In this document: one piece after another, positions 42,972 to 50,920 of the stretch
Layout of the letters: each line of letters starts with the position of its first letter
Numbering within the stretch: the first letter of the stretch is position 1
Position numbers and translations under genes: made by a program
Assembly: GCA_018242005.1 (NCBI GenBank)
Contig: JAFECU010000293.1
Location: 1 to 58,276, forward strand
DNA length: 58,276 nt
DNA from: Pseudomonadota bacterium
GTDB taxonomy: Bacteria; Pseudomonadota; Gammaproteobacteria; Burkholderiales; Burkholderiaceae_C
Direction of reading: 5' to 3'
The notes under the pieces: model-generated
The model's database searches: none
Seen by the model: the letters and a program-made list of their open reading frames with translations, nothing else
What the model was told of the DNA's origin: nothing

Positions 42972-44132
42972 ATGCAACGTCGTCAATTCGTACGTCACGC
43001 CGGGCAAGCGGCCGCGCTGGCCGCAACGACTCCCCTGTTCATCGGCCAAGCCCGGTCCAACGAGGCGCCCGGCGTCGGCGCCCGCGCCATCAGCATTGGC
43101 TGCTCCGCGCCGCTGAGTGGCCCACTGGTCGATTTCGGCAAAGACATCCAGACCGGTGCCGGTGCGGCCTTCGCCGAAGCCAACGCACGCGGCGGCGTGC
43201 ATGGGCGCAGCGTGCAGCTCAACGTCATCGACGATGCCTACACGCCCGATCGCAGCGTGGTCAATGTGCGCAAGTTCATCGACGACGCCAGCGTGCTGGC
43301 GCTGCTGTCCTGCGTGGGAACGCCAAACAATTCGGAAACACTGCCCCTCGTCGAGGACGCCGGCCTGCCGGTCGTGGCCCCCATTACCGGCGCGGCGTCG
43401 CTGCGCAGAAACTGGCGCAACGTATTTCATGTGCGTGCCAGCTACAGCGACGAGATGCAGCGTCTGGTCAACCGCCTGGTGGACATGGGCCTGCGGGGTA
43501 TCGGCGTCGTCTACCTGGACAACGGCTACGGCCGCGAAATGCTGGACGTGGCCACCAAGGCCCTGGCGGCCAGGGGCGTGCAGCCGGCAGTGCAGACCGC
43601 CCTGGCGACCGATGGCAAAAACTTGCCACAGGTCCTGGCCGCCGTGGCCAAGGCGCGACCCGCAGCGGTGCTGCTCGCCACCGCCGGCACGGTGTCGGTC
43701 GACCTGGTGCACGGCCTGAAGAAGGATTCGCCCGGTGTGCTCATGGCGGGCCTGAGCGTGAGCCTGCCCAGCTCAAGCCTCGCCGGGCTCGGTGAGGACG
43801 CGCGTGGTCTGGCGCTGACCATGGTGGTCCCCGACCCTGTCAGCACCAAGGTCGCCGTGGTACGCGACTACCAGGCAGCCATGCGCGCCAGCGGGTTCAA
43901 GCAGCTGACCCAGGGCAGCCTGGAGGCCTACATCAACGCACGCATATTGCTCGCAGGCCTGGAGCGGGCCGGCAAGGACGTGACCCAGGCCAGGCTGCGC
44001 GCCGCGCTGGCCGGCATTCGCGATCTGGACCTGGGCGGCTTCAAGGTCAGCTTTGGCGGCCAGCCACCATTCGTGGGCTCGCGCTACGTCGACCTGGGGG
44101 TGCTGGGCGCCGCGGGCCGCTTCATCGGCTGA
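42972..44132 (+). CDS. ABC transporter substrate-binding protein, branched-chain amino-acid type (orphan)
   Basis: 386 aa periplasmic-binding protein, type I fold. A twin-arginine-like signal (MQRRQFVRHAGQAAALAA) precedes ISIGCSAPLSGPLVDFGKDIQTGAGAAFAEAN. Typical motifs NVIDDAY, LLSCVGTPNNSETLPLVEDAGLPVVAPITGA and YLDNGYGREM follow. No permease or ATPase gene adjoins it. It could use the Liv-type transporter encoded 4 kb downstream or another one. The ligand may be an aromatic or branched-chain compound. Confidence 0.88.
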   Translation: MQRRQFVRHAGQAAALAATTPLFIGQARSNEAPGVGARAISIGCSAPLSGPLVDFGKDIQTGAGAAFAEANARGGVHGRSVQLNVIDDAYTPDRSVVNVRKFIDDASVLALLSCVGTPNNSETLPLVEDAGLPVVAPITGAASLRRNWRNVFHVRASYSDEMQRLVNRLVDMGLRGIGVVYLDNGYGREMLDVATKALAARGVQPAVQTALATDGKNLPQVLAAVAKARPAAVLLATAGTVSVDLVHGLKKDSPGVLMAGLSVSLPSSSLAGLGEDARGLALTMVVPDPVSTKVAVVRDYQAAMRASGFKQLTQGSLEAYINARILLAGLERAGKDVTQARLRAALAGIRDLDLGGFKVSFGGQPPFVGSRYVDLGVLGAAGRFIG

Positions 44133-44160
44133 CACCCGGGCACCCGGCCTGCGCGCCCGC

Positions 44161-45681
44161 TCAGGGGCGCATGCTGCCCGTCTCCAGGCAGCGCTGGTGC
44201 CAGCTCAATGCCTCGCCCAGCAGATGCGGGGTGTGCTGGCCGCCCTTCTGGCGTGCGCGGTCGAAGTAGTCCTGCAGCAGCGGGCGCCAGTCCGGGTGGG
44301 CGCATTTGTCGATGATCAGCTGCGCGCGCTTGCGGGGGCTTAGGCCGCGCAGGTCGGCCAGGCCCTGCTCGGTGACGATGATCTGCGTGTCGTGCTCGGT
44401 GTGGTCCACATGCGAGACCATGGGCACGATGCAGCTGACAGCGCCGCCCTTGGCCACCGAGGGCGTGACGAAGAACGACAGGTAGCCGTTGCGCGCGAAG
44501 TCGCCCGAGCCGCCAATGCCGTTCATCATGCTGCTGCCCATCACATGGGTCGAGTTGATGTTGCCGTAGATGTCGGCCTCGATCATGGCGTTCATGGCGA
44601 TCACGCCCAGGCGCCGCACCAGCTCGGGGTGGTTGCTGATCTCCTGGGGGCGCAGCACGATGCGCTCGCGGTAGAAGGCAATGTTCTCGGTGAACTCCTT
44701 CATCGCCGCGCTGCTCAGCGAGATCGCCGTGGCCGAGGCCGCCGCCATCTTGCCGCGGCGGATGAGCTCCAGCATGCCGTCCTGCAACACCTCGGTGAAG
44801 CCCAGCAGGTCGTCGAACGGGCCGTCGCGCAGCCCCGCCAGCACGGCATTGGCCACATTGCCCACGCCCGACTGCAGCGGCAGCATCGCCTTGGGCAGGC
44901 GGCCGGCCTTCACCTCATGGGCCAGGAAGTCGATGATGTGCGCCGCGATCTGGTTCGACACCGCATCCGGCTCGGCAAAGGCCGTGTTGCGGTCGCCGTG
45001 GTGCGTCTGCACCACGGCGATCACCTTGGACGGATCCACGCGCAGGTAATGCTCGCCGATGCGCTCGATAGGTTGCGTCAGGTTGATGGGCAGGCGCCGC
45101 GGCGGAATGGCCGTGCCGTAGTAAATGTCGTGCATGCCCTCCATCTCGGCCGGGGGCAGGGAATTGACCTCCAGGATCACCTTGTCGGCAATGTCCAGCC
45201 AGGTCTTGTTGTTGCCCACGGCGGCCGATGGGATCAGGCGCCCGTCGGGCAGTATGCCCAGCACCTCCACCACAGCCACCTGCATGGGGCCCAGAAAGCC
45301 GAACCAGGCCTGCTGCGCCACATGCGAGAGGTGGAGATCCAGGTAGTCCACCTCGCCCGCGTTGATCTTGTTGCGGCAGATCGGGTCGGACTGGAATGGC
45401 AGGCGCTGGCCCAGGCCGCCCACCTTGGCCAGGGCGCCATCGAGCTCGGGCGAGGTGGACGCGCCCGTCCACACATTCACCTTGAACGGCCGGCCCGCAG
45501 CATGCTCGGCCTCGATACGCGCCGCCAGCGCCTGCGGCACCAGCTTGGGGTGGCCCGAGCCGGTAAAACCGCTCATGCCGACATTGCTGCCGGCGGGAAT
45601 CAGGGCCGCGGCCTCGGCGGCGCTCATGATCTTCTGGGCCAGGCCGGGGTGCTGGATACGGGGGGTGGATGACGGGGACAC
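44161..45681 (-). CDS. Acetyl-CoA hydrolase/transferase family, probable succinyl-CoA:acetate CoA-transferase
   Basis: 506 aa from GTG 45681, chosen because GGAG precedes it (GCCTGGAGTTTGT); the ATG at 45627 would remove the conserved first turn, and the frame to 45825 runs through the regulatory region. Motifs: GMSGFTGSGHPKLV, SVAKGGAVSCIVPMVSHVDH, the acyl-glutamate region EADIYGNINSTHV, and GSSMMNGIGGSGDFARNGYLS with the oxyanion glycines. The C-terminal region LSPRKRAQLI fits. The family interconverts acetate or propionate with succinyl-CoA. A possible operator (CTAGGG-AAAA-CCCTAG) lies about 100 nt upstream. Confidence 0.9.
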   Translation of the reverse strand: MSPSSTPRIQHPGLAQKIMSAAEAAALIPAGSNVGMSGFTGSGHPKLVPQALAARIEAEHAAGRPFKVNVWTGASTSPELDGALAKVGGLGQRLPFQSDPICRNKINAGEVDYLDLHLSHVAQQAWFGFLGPMQVAVVEVLGILPDGRLIPSAAVGNNKTWLDIADKVILEVNSLPPAEMEGMHDIYYGTAIPPRRLPINLTQPIERIGEHYLRVDPSKVIAVVQTHHGDRNTAFAEPDAVSNQIAAHIIDFLAHEVKAGRLPKAMLPLQSGVGNVANAVLAGLRDGPFDDLLGFTEVLQDGMLELIRRGKMAAASATAISLSSAAMKEFTENIAFYRERIVLRPQEISNHPELVRRLGVIAMNAMIEADIYGNINSTHVMGSSMMNGIGGSGDFARNGYLSFFVTPSVAKGGAVSCIVPMVSHVDHTEHDTQIIVTEQGLADLRGLSPRKRAQLIIDKCAHPDWRPLLQDYFDRARQKGGQHTPHLLGEALSWHQRCLETGSMRP

Positions 45682-45781
45682 ACAAACTCCAGGCAAAAAA
45701 AGCGCCCCGCCTGGCGCCGGTGGGCGACTGGTGTGGGGCGAACGGAACGGGTGAAATATTAGCAGTCGGTCTTCTATAAAA

Positions 45782-45797
45782 CTAGGGAAAACCCTAG
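45782..45797. promoter_or_regulatory. CTAGGG-AAAA-CCCTAG palindrome (candidate operator)
   Basis: Perfect 6-bp inverted repeat around AAAA, located between the CoA-transferase gene (minus) and the zinc-ribbon gene (plus). On the minus strand a TATAGA sequence follows within about 15 nt (near 45770), a possible -10 box for the CoA-transferase gene. Its right half, GAAAACCCTAGG, recurs upstream of sorA. Confidence 0.5.
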
Positions 45798-45872
45798 GCT
45801 TACATTGCGCTGACAGCGGGCGCAAAACAACGCGAAAGGCCCGGCCTGCCGGGCGCTACGATCGCACCCACC

Positions 45873-46607
45873 ATGCCCCACGGATCGCTCTGCCCCTCCT
45901 GCCGCCAGCCCGCCGAAACCCACAGCCTTGCCGCTACCGATGGCGGCCGAGTGGAGCTGGACCTGTGCTTTGCCTGCCAGGGCCTGTGGTTCGACCCACA
46001 GGAAAACACCCGCCTGGCCCCCGCCGCCGTGCTGCAGCTGTTCGAGCTGCTGCACGACCACCACGGCGACGCCCACCGCCCATTGTCCGAGCGCCTGCGC
46101 TGCCCGCGCTGCGCCAAGGACCTGGTCAAGGGCTACGACATCGCCCAGGGCGGGCGCTACGTCACCTACCGCTGCGCGGCGCGCCACGGGCGCTTTTCCA
46201 CCTTCGGCTCCTTCATGGTCGAAAAGGGCTTTGTGCGCCACCTCTCCCAGCTGGAGATCGAAGCCCTGGCACGGCGCGTGGGCACCATTGCCTGCACCAG
46301 CTGCGGCGGCGCCGTGGACATCCGTAGCGACCACGCCTGCCCCTATTGCCGCTCGGCCCTGTCGCTGCTCGACCCCGCAGCCGTGGACAAGGCCCTCGAG
46401 CGGCACGGCCGCGCCGCGCAAAAAGCCAGCGCGCAGGCCGACGAACGCTCGCCCGACGCCCTTGCCGATGCCCTCATCGCCCTGGAACGCAACCGCTCGC
46501 GCGAGGAGCGCGAGCGCCTGCGCGAACGGCTGGAGGGGCGCAGGGACGAGCAGTTCGACCTCGTCTCCGCGGGCATAGAGTTCGTGTGGTCGCTGCTCAG
46601 GCGCTGA
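45873..46607 (+). CDS. Multi-zinc-ribbon protein of unknown function
   Basis: 244 aa, soluble. Zinc-ribbon knuckles: CPSC (about 7-10) with CFAC (about 32-35); CPRC (about 77-80) with a later Cys in YRCAARHGRF; CTSC (about 141) with CPYC (about 158). The first two look like zf-TFIIB (ACQGLWFDPQE). The C-terminal third is an Arg/Glu-rich amphipathic helix (ERNRSREERERLRERLEGRRDE). No enzyme motif seen. The gene is divergent from the CoA-transferase gene; a role in protein or nucleic-acid binding is speculation. Confidence 0.8.
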   Translation: MPHGSLCPSCRQPAETHSLAATDGGRVELDLCFACQGLWFDPQENTRLAPAAVLQLFELLHDHHGDAHRPLSERLRCPRCAKDLVKGYDIAQGGRYVTYRCAARHGRFSTFGSFMVEKGFVRHLSQLEIEALARRVGTIACTSCGGAVDIRSDHACPYCRSALSLLDPAAVDKALERHGRAAQKASAQADERSPDALADALIALERNRSREERERLRERLEGRRDEQFDLVSAGIEFVWSLLRR

Positions 46608-46620
46608 GGGCGTTGTTTCT

Positions 46621-46644
46621 CCCTCTCCCGCGGGCGGGAGAGGG
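46621..46644 (+). repeat. CCCTCTCCCGC hairpin (family C), possible terminator
   Basis: CCCTCTCCCGC (46621-46631) pairs perfectly with GCGGGAGAGGG (46634-46644), 2-nt loop, 13 nt after the zinc-ribbon stop. There is no T-run. Resembles the hairpins at 548-568 and 2170-2190. Confidence 0.6.
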
Positions 46645-46757
46645 CAAGGGTGAGGGTGAGGGGCTTGTCATGGGCGCTGTGTGTGCCCTACCCCCTTAAC
46701 CCGGCCCTGTCCACCAAGGGTGCGAGGCAGTGAATGGCTCAAGCAGTGATAGTCAAT

Positions 46758-46939
46758 GGCTCAAGTAGCGATTTCTGATGATGAGTTAACCGCCGTCATC
46801 CCCGCGAAGGCGGGGATCCACAGCAACAAGGAATCAACGGCGTCTGTAGTGCCTGGATCCCCGCCTTCGCGGGGATGACGGGCTGCGCGTGGATCGCGTG
46901 CCCTGGAAGGGCGAATCAATGGATAGCGCTACTTGAGAC
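46758..46939 (+). mobile_element. MITE-family-A, 182 bp, with 8-bp target-site duplication
   Basis: Left end GGCTCAAGTAGCG (46758-46770), right end CGCTACTTGAGAC (46927-46939); reverse complement matches at 12 of 13 positions. The element is flanked by TAGTCAAT on both sides (46750-46757 and 46940-46947), a perfect 8-bp duplication. The interior has two inverted CCCCGCGAAGGCGGGGATCC segments (about 46801 and 46856) facing each other. No ORF. A further TIR-like piece GGCTCAAGCAGTG lies just outside (46737-46749). Confidence 0.85.
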
Positions 46940-47133
46940 TAGTCAATCCGAACGCTCGGTCTCTGATCGAAATAAGTCCGATGAAATCCGGCCGCAGGGC
47001 CTGACGACAAAGTGTTGGCAGCTACGGTTTTTGTTGTAATTGCGGCGCCGCCAGGCGCGTCCTCCGTCCCGTGCGCCGAAAGTTGAGCCTGTGTCGTGGT
47101 GTTTCGCGAGCGCGGTTGCAATTGCGCTGTATA

Positions 47134-47159
47134 GGAATAAGGTTCCTTATCCTTATTCC
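47134..47159 (+). promoter_or_regulatory. Competing hairpins in the leader of the ABC transporter operon
   Basis: GGAATAAGG (47134-47142) can pair with CCTTATTCC (47151-47159; 9 bp, 8-nt loop), or its right part ATAAGG (47137-47142) can pair with the nearer CCTTAT (47145-47150; 2-nt loop). The two structures are exclusive. The start codon lies 23 nt downstream. It could also be a protein operator. Confidence 0.45.
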
Positions 47160-47182
47160 CAACTACCATGGAGGTGCGCGTC

Positions 47183-48439
47183 ATGTTGAAGAAGCTGGCT
47201 TTTATCGGCATCGCAATCGGAGCCCTGGGCGGCGGCCCGGTCTTCGCCGCGTGCACCACCACCATAGGCTCGGTGATGTCGCTCACCGGCTCGCTCGGCG
47301 TGCTGGGTCAGGGCATCGCCAAGGGGGCCCAACTGGGCGTCGCCGACCTCAACAGTGCCGGCGGGGTGAACACCTGCGACGTCAAGCTGTCGCTGCTCGA
47401 CGACCAGACCAGTCCCTCGGTAGGGGTCGATGCCGCCAAGAAGTTGGTGGACATCGAACATGTGCCGGCCATCGTCGGCGCGCTCTCCAGCGGCGTCAGC
47501 GCCGCCATCCTGACCTCGGTCACCACGCCCGGCAAGGTGGTGCTGATCTCGCCGGCCTCAACGTCACCGACCTTCACCGACATGGCGCAGCAGGGAAAGA
47601 CCGGCGGCTACTGGTTCCGCACCGTGCCCTCGGACGCACTGCAGGGCGTGGCCATGGCCAAGGTGGCGCAGGACGCGGGCTACAAGAAGGTCGCCATCCT
47701 GTACCTCAACAACGCCTACGGCCAGGGCCTGAGCAAGGAATTTGCGGACGCGTTCAAGCGCCTGGGCGGCAGCGTGACGCAGAACGTGGTCTACAACCCG
47801 AGCCAGCCGTCGTACCGCTCCGAGGTCAACAAGGCCCTGAGCCCCACGCCCGATGCCCTGTTCCTGATCGGCTATCCGGGCGACGGCACCACGGTGGCGC
47901 GCGAATGGATAGGCGCCGGCGGGCCGCAGAAATTCCTGCTGCCCGACGGCCTCGAATCGCAGGACTTCGTCAACGACGTGGGCGTGCAGTACATGAAGAA
48001 CGTGCACGGCACGGCGCCGGGTTCGGACAAGACCCCCTCGCTGGCAAGCTTCCAGACGGAATACCAGGCCAAGTTCGGCTCCCTGCCCACCCAGGCCTTC
48101 GTCACCAATGCCTATGACGCCACGGTGCTGATCGGCCTGGCGATGCAGCAGGGCAAGAGCAACCAGGCCGATGCGATACGCGACGGCCTGCGCAAGGTCA
48201 CCGACCCGCAGGGCGAAAAGATCTACGCCGGCGTGGCCGAGTTGAAGAAGGCCGCTGGGCTGCTGGCGCAGGGCAAGACCATCCAGTACATCGGCGCGAC
48301 CGGCCCGCTGCAGTTTGACAAGTACGGCGACATCGACGCGCCCATGCAGGTCTGGGGCGTGGACGCGCAGGGCAAGGTGGTGCCCACCGGCATGGTGACC
48401 GTGGCGCAAATCGCTGCGCTGCGCGGCAAGGCCAGGTAA
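47183..48439 (+). CDS. ABC transporter substrate-binding protein, branched-chain amino-acid type
   Basis: 418 aa from ATG 47183, with GGAGGTGCGCGTC upstream (an earlier ATG at 47168 is the codon that overlaps this ribosome site). Sec signal (LAFIGIAIGALGGGPVFAA), then IGSVMSLTGSLGVLGQGIAKGAQLGVADL, VGALSSGVSAAIL, YLNNAYGQGLSKEFADAF and the hinge-region NAYDATVLIGLAMQQ. This is the type I binding fold. First gene of an operon that also encodes two ATPases and two permeases. The ligand is not obvious; short-chain or amide-type substrates are as likely as amino acids. Confidence 0.9.
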   Translation: MLKKLAFIGIAIGALGGGPVFAACTTTIGSVMSLTGSLGVLGQGIAKGAQLGVADLNSAGGVNTCDVKLSLLDDQTSPSVGVDAAKKLVDIEHVPAIVGALSSGVSAAILTSVTTPGKVVLISPASTSPTFTDMAQQGKTGGYWFRTVPSDALQGVAMAKVAQDAGYKKVAILYLNNAYGQGLSKEFADAFKRLGGSVTQNVVYNPSQPSYRSEVNKALSPTPDALFLIGYPGDGTTVAREWIGAGGPQKFLLPDGLESQDFVNDVGVQYMKNVHGTAPGSDKTPSLASFQTEYQAKFGSLPTQAFVTNAYDATVLIGLAMQQGKSNQADAIRDGLRKVTDPQGEKIYAGVAELKKAAGLLAQGKTIQYIGATGPLQFDKYGDIDAPMQVWGVDAQGKVVPTGMVTVAQIAALRGKAR

Positions 48440-48498
48440 TCGCGCGCGGCGGGCGGCGACCTGCTGGCCGCCCGCCCGCTGCGGCACAGGATGCGGCC

Positions 48499-49257
48499 GT
48501 GCTCGAGGTGCGTGATCTGGTGCGTGAATTCGGCGGCCTGCGCGCCGTCGATGGCGTGTCGTTCACGCTCGCCGCCGGCACCATCACCGGCCTGATCGGA
48601 CCCAACGGCGCCGGCAAGACGACGCTGTTCAACACCATTGCCGGCGTGCACCGGCCCAGCTCGGGCAGCATCAGCTTCCTGGGCCAGCGCATCGACGGCC
48701 TGCCGCCGCACCGCATCTTTCATGCGGGCTTGGTGCGCACCTTCCAGATCCCGCGGCCGTTCGCCGGCATGACGGTGCTGGAAAACACCATGATGGTGCC
48801 TTCCGGCCAGAGTGGCGAGCGCTTCTGGAACAACTGGTTCGCGCGCGGCCGGGTGCGTGGCCAGGAGCGCGCCACGCGCGAGCGCGCACGCGAGGTGCTG
48901 GACTTCGTCGGCCTGGAGCACCTGTCGGGCGAGTTTGCGCGCAATCTCTCGGGCGGCCAGCAGAAACTGCTGGAGCTTGCGCGCGTGCTCATGGCCGACC
49001 CCAGGCTGATCCTGCTCGACGAGCCCGGCGCCGGTGTGAACCCCACGCTGCTCGTCACCATCATGGACAAGCTGCGCGAACTGCACGCGCGCGGCATCAC
49101 CTTCCTGGTGATAGAGCACAACATGGACCTGATCATGCAGCTGTGCAACCCGGTGCTGGTGCTGGCGCAGGGCCGCCTGCTGCTGGAGGGCCCGCCCGAG
49201 ACGGTGCGCAGCGACCCGCGCGTGCTGGAGGCGTACCTGGGCGGAGCTGCATCATGA
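48499..49257 (+). CDS. livG: ABC transporter ATP-binding protein, LivG type
   Basis: 252 aa from GTG 48499. Walker A GPNGAGKTT, Q loop, signature LSGGQQKLLELARVLM, Walker B LILLDEPGAGVN, and the BCA-specific C-terminal tail. Its stop overlaps the livF ATG (ATGA). 59 bp follow the binding-protein gene. Confidence 0.92.
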   Translation: MLEVRDLVREFGGLRAVDGVSFTLAAGTITGLIGPNGAGKTTLFNTIAGVHRPSSGSISFLGQRIDGLPPHRIFHAGLVRTFQIPRPFAGMTVLENTMMVPSGQSGERFWNNWFARGRVRGQERATRERAREVLDFVGLEHLSGEFARNLSGGQQKLLELARVLMADPRLILLDEPGAGVNPTLLVTIMDKLRELHARGITFLVIEHNMDLIMQLCNPVLVLAQGRLLLEGPPETVRSDPRVLEAYLGGAAS

Positions 49258-50030
49258 ACACGGCCACGCCCCATGCAACGCCCGCCGTGGCCGCCGGCGC
49301 CGATGCGGCGCTGCAGGTGCGCGACCTGGTGGCCGGCTACACGCCCGGGCTCGACATCTTGCGTGGCGTCAACCTGCGGGTGGAGCGCCGGGAAATCGTC
49401 ACCGTGCTCGGGCCCAACGGCGCCGGCAAGTCCACGCTGATCAAGACCATCGCCGGCCTGGTGCCGGTGCGCCGCGGCGAGGTGCTGCTGGCGGGACGCA
49501 GCCTGGTCGGCGTGGCCGCGCACCGCATGGTGACCCTGGGCCTGGCCTATGTGCCGCAGACCGGCAACGTGTTCGCCCGCCTGTCGATCGAGGAGAACCT
49601 GCAGCTGGGCGCCTGCGCGCGCCACGACGGCGCGGGCATAGCCGAAGACCTGGAGCGCATGTACCAGCTGTTCCCGCGCCTGCGCGAGCGCCGCCGCCAG
49701 GCCGCCGGCACGCTCTCGGGCGGCGAGCGCCAGTTGGTGGCGGTGGCGCGCGCGCTCATGGCGCGGCCCACCACGCTGATGCTTGACGAGCCATCGGCCG
49801 GCCTGTCGCCCAAGCTGGTGGGCGTGGTGTTCGACAAGGTGCGCGAGGTGCGCGACCTGGGCGTGACGCTGCTCATCGTCGAGCAGAACGCCAAGGCCGC
49901 GCTGGCCATCTCTGACCGCGGCTACGTGCTGGCCCAGGGGCGCGAGCAGGTCAGCGGCGCGGCGCGCGAACTGCTGGCCAACCCGGAAGTCGGTGCGCTG
50001 TACCTGGGTGTGCGAAGGGGGTTGACATGA
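49254..50030 (+). CDS. livF: ABC transporter ATP-binding protein, LivF type
   Basis: 258 aa from ATG 49254; the frame is open further upstream inside livG. Walker A GPNGAGKST, signature LSGGERQLVAVARALM, Walker B LMLDEPSAGLSP, VEQNAKAAL (switch) and the GAARELLANPEV tail of LivF. Works as a heterodimer with the LivG-like subunit. Coupled to both neighbours by 4-nt overlaps. Confidence 0.92.
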   Translation: MNTATPHATPAVAAGADAALQVRDLVAGYTPGLDILRGVNLRVERREIVTVLGPNGAGKSTLIKTIAGLVPVRRGEVLLAGRSLVGVAAHRMVTLGLAYVPQTGNVFARLSIEENLQLGACARHDGAGIAEDLERMYQLFPRLRERRRQAAGTLSGGERQLVAVARALMARPTTLMLDEPSAGLSPKLVGVVFDKVREVRDLGVTLLIVEQNAKAALAISDRGYVLAQGREQVSGAARELLANPEVGALYLGVRRGLT

Positions 50031-50920
50031 TTGCGCAATATGCGGCCGACGGTATCGTACTGGGCGTCACGCTGGCGCTGGGCGCGATCGGCCTGACGCT
50101 GACCTACAACATCCTGCGCTTTGCCAACTTCGCGCACGGCGAGTTCCTGACCTTCGGCGCCTATTTCGCGCTGCTCTTTGCGCCGCTGTTCGCGGGCGCC
50201 GGCACGCTGGGGCCGCTGGGCTTCGGCTGGGGCTTTCTGGTCGCCGTGGCGGGCTCGGTGCTGCTCACGGCTTTGCTGGCGCTGGTCATCGACTGGTTGC
50301 TGTACCGGCCGCTGCGCAAGAGCGACATCGCGGTGGCGCTGGTCATCGCCTCGTTCGGCGCCTCGCTGATGCTGCGCAATCTTGTGGTGTTCGCCTGGGG
50401 CTCGCAGCCGCGGTACTACTCACGCAGCATCGCCATTGCCAGCGAGATCCTGCCCGGCGTGCGCCTGTCGCCCAACGAGGTGTTCGTGGTGCTGCTGACC
50501 GCCCTGCTGATGCTGGCCCTGCACCTGTTCCTCACGCGCACGCGCCTGGGTCAGCAGATGCGCGCCGTGTCCGACACCCCCACAATGGCCCAGGTGGCCG
50601 GCATTGACGTGCGGCGTGTGGTGCGCTGGACCTGGATCATCGGCGGCGGCCTGGCGGCCGTGGCCGGCATGATGTTCGGCCTGACGGTGCAGATCTCGCC
50701 CGAGATGGGCTTCAACCTGATCCTGCCGATGTTCGCAGCCGCCATCCTCGGCGGCATCGGCAGCGTCTACGGCGCCGTGCTGGGCGGGCTCATCATCGGG
50801 CTGGCGCAGTCGCTGTCGGTGCCGCTGATCGGCGCCGACTACAAACCGGCCGTGGCTTTCATGCTGATGTTCCTGATCCTGCTGGTGCGCCCGCACGGCA
50901 TTCTGGGAGAAAGCTCATGA
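50027..50920 (+). CDS. livH: ABC transporter permease, LivH type
   Basis: 297 aa, about eight helices. Conserved GAIGLTLTYNILRFANFAHGEFL near the N-terminus and GMMFGLTVQISPEMGFNLILPMFAAAILGGIGSVYGAVLGG near the C-terminus (the permease coupling region). Forms the channel with LivM. Confidence 0.91.
   Translation: MIAQYAADGIVLGVTLALGAIGLTLTYNILRFANFAHGEFLTFGAYFALLFAPLFAGAGTLGPLGFGWGFLVAVAGSVLLTALLALVIDWLLYRPLRKSDIAVALVIASFGASLMLRNLVVFAWGSQPRYYSRSIAIASEILPGVRLSPNEVFVVLLTALLMLALHLFLTRTRLGQQMRAVSDTPTMAQVAGIDVRRVVRWTWIIGGGLAAVAGMMFGLTVQISPEMGFNLILPMFAAAILGGIGSVYGAVLGGLIIGLAQSLSVPLIGADYKPAVAFMLMFLILLVRPHGILGESS

Larger units (their letters stand above)
46608..47182. other. 575-bp non-coding region with hairpin, MITE and leader structure
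   Basis: No gene of its own. In order: hairpin repeat 46621-46644, MITE 46758-46939 with 8-bp target duplication, then AT-richer DNA with a promoter-like area and a bistable hairpin (47134-47159) before the ABC binding-protein gene. Confidence 0.7.
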
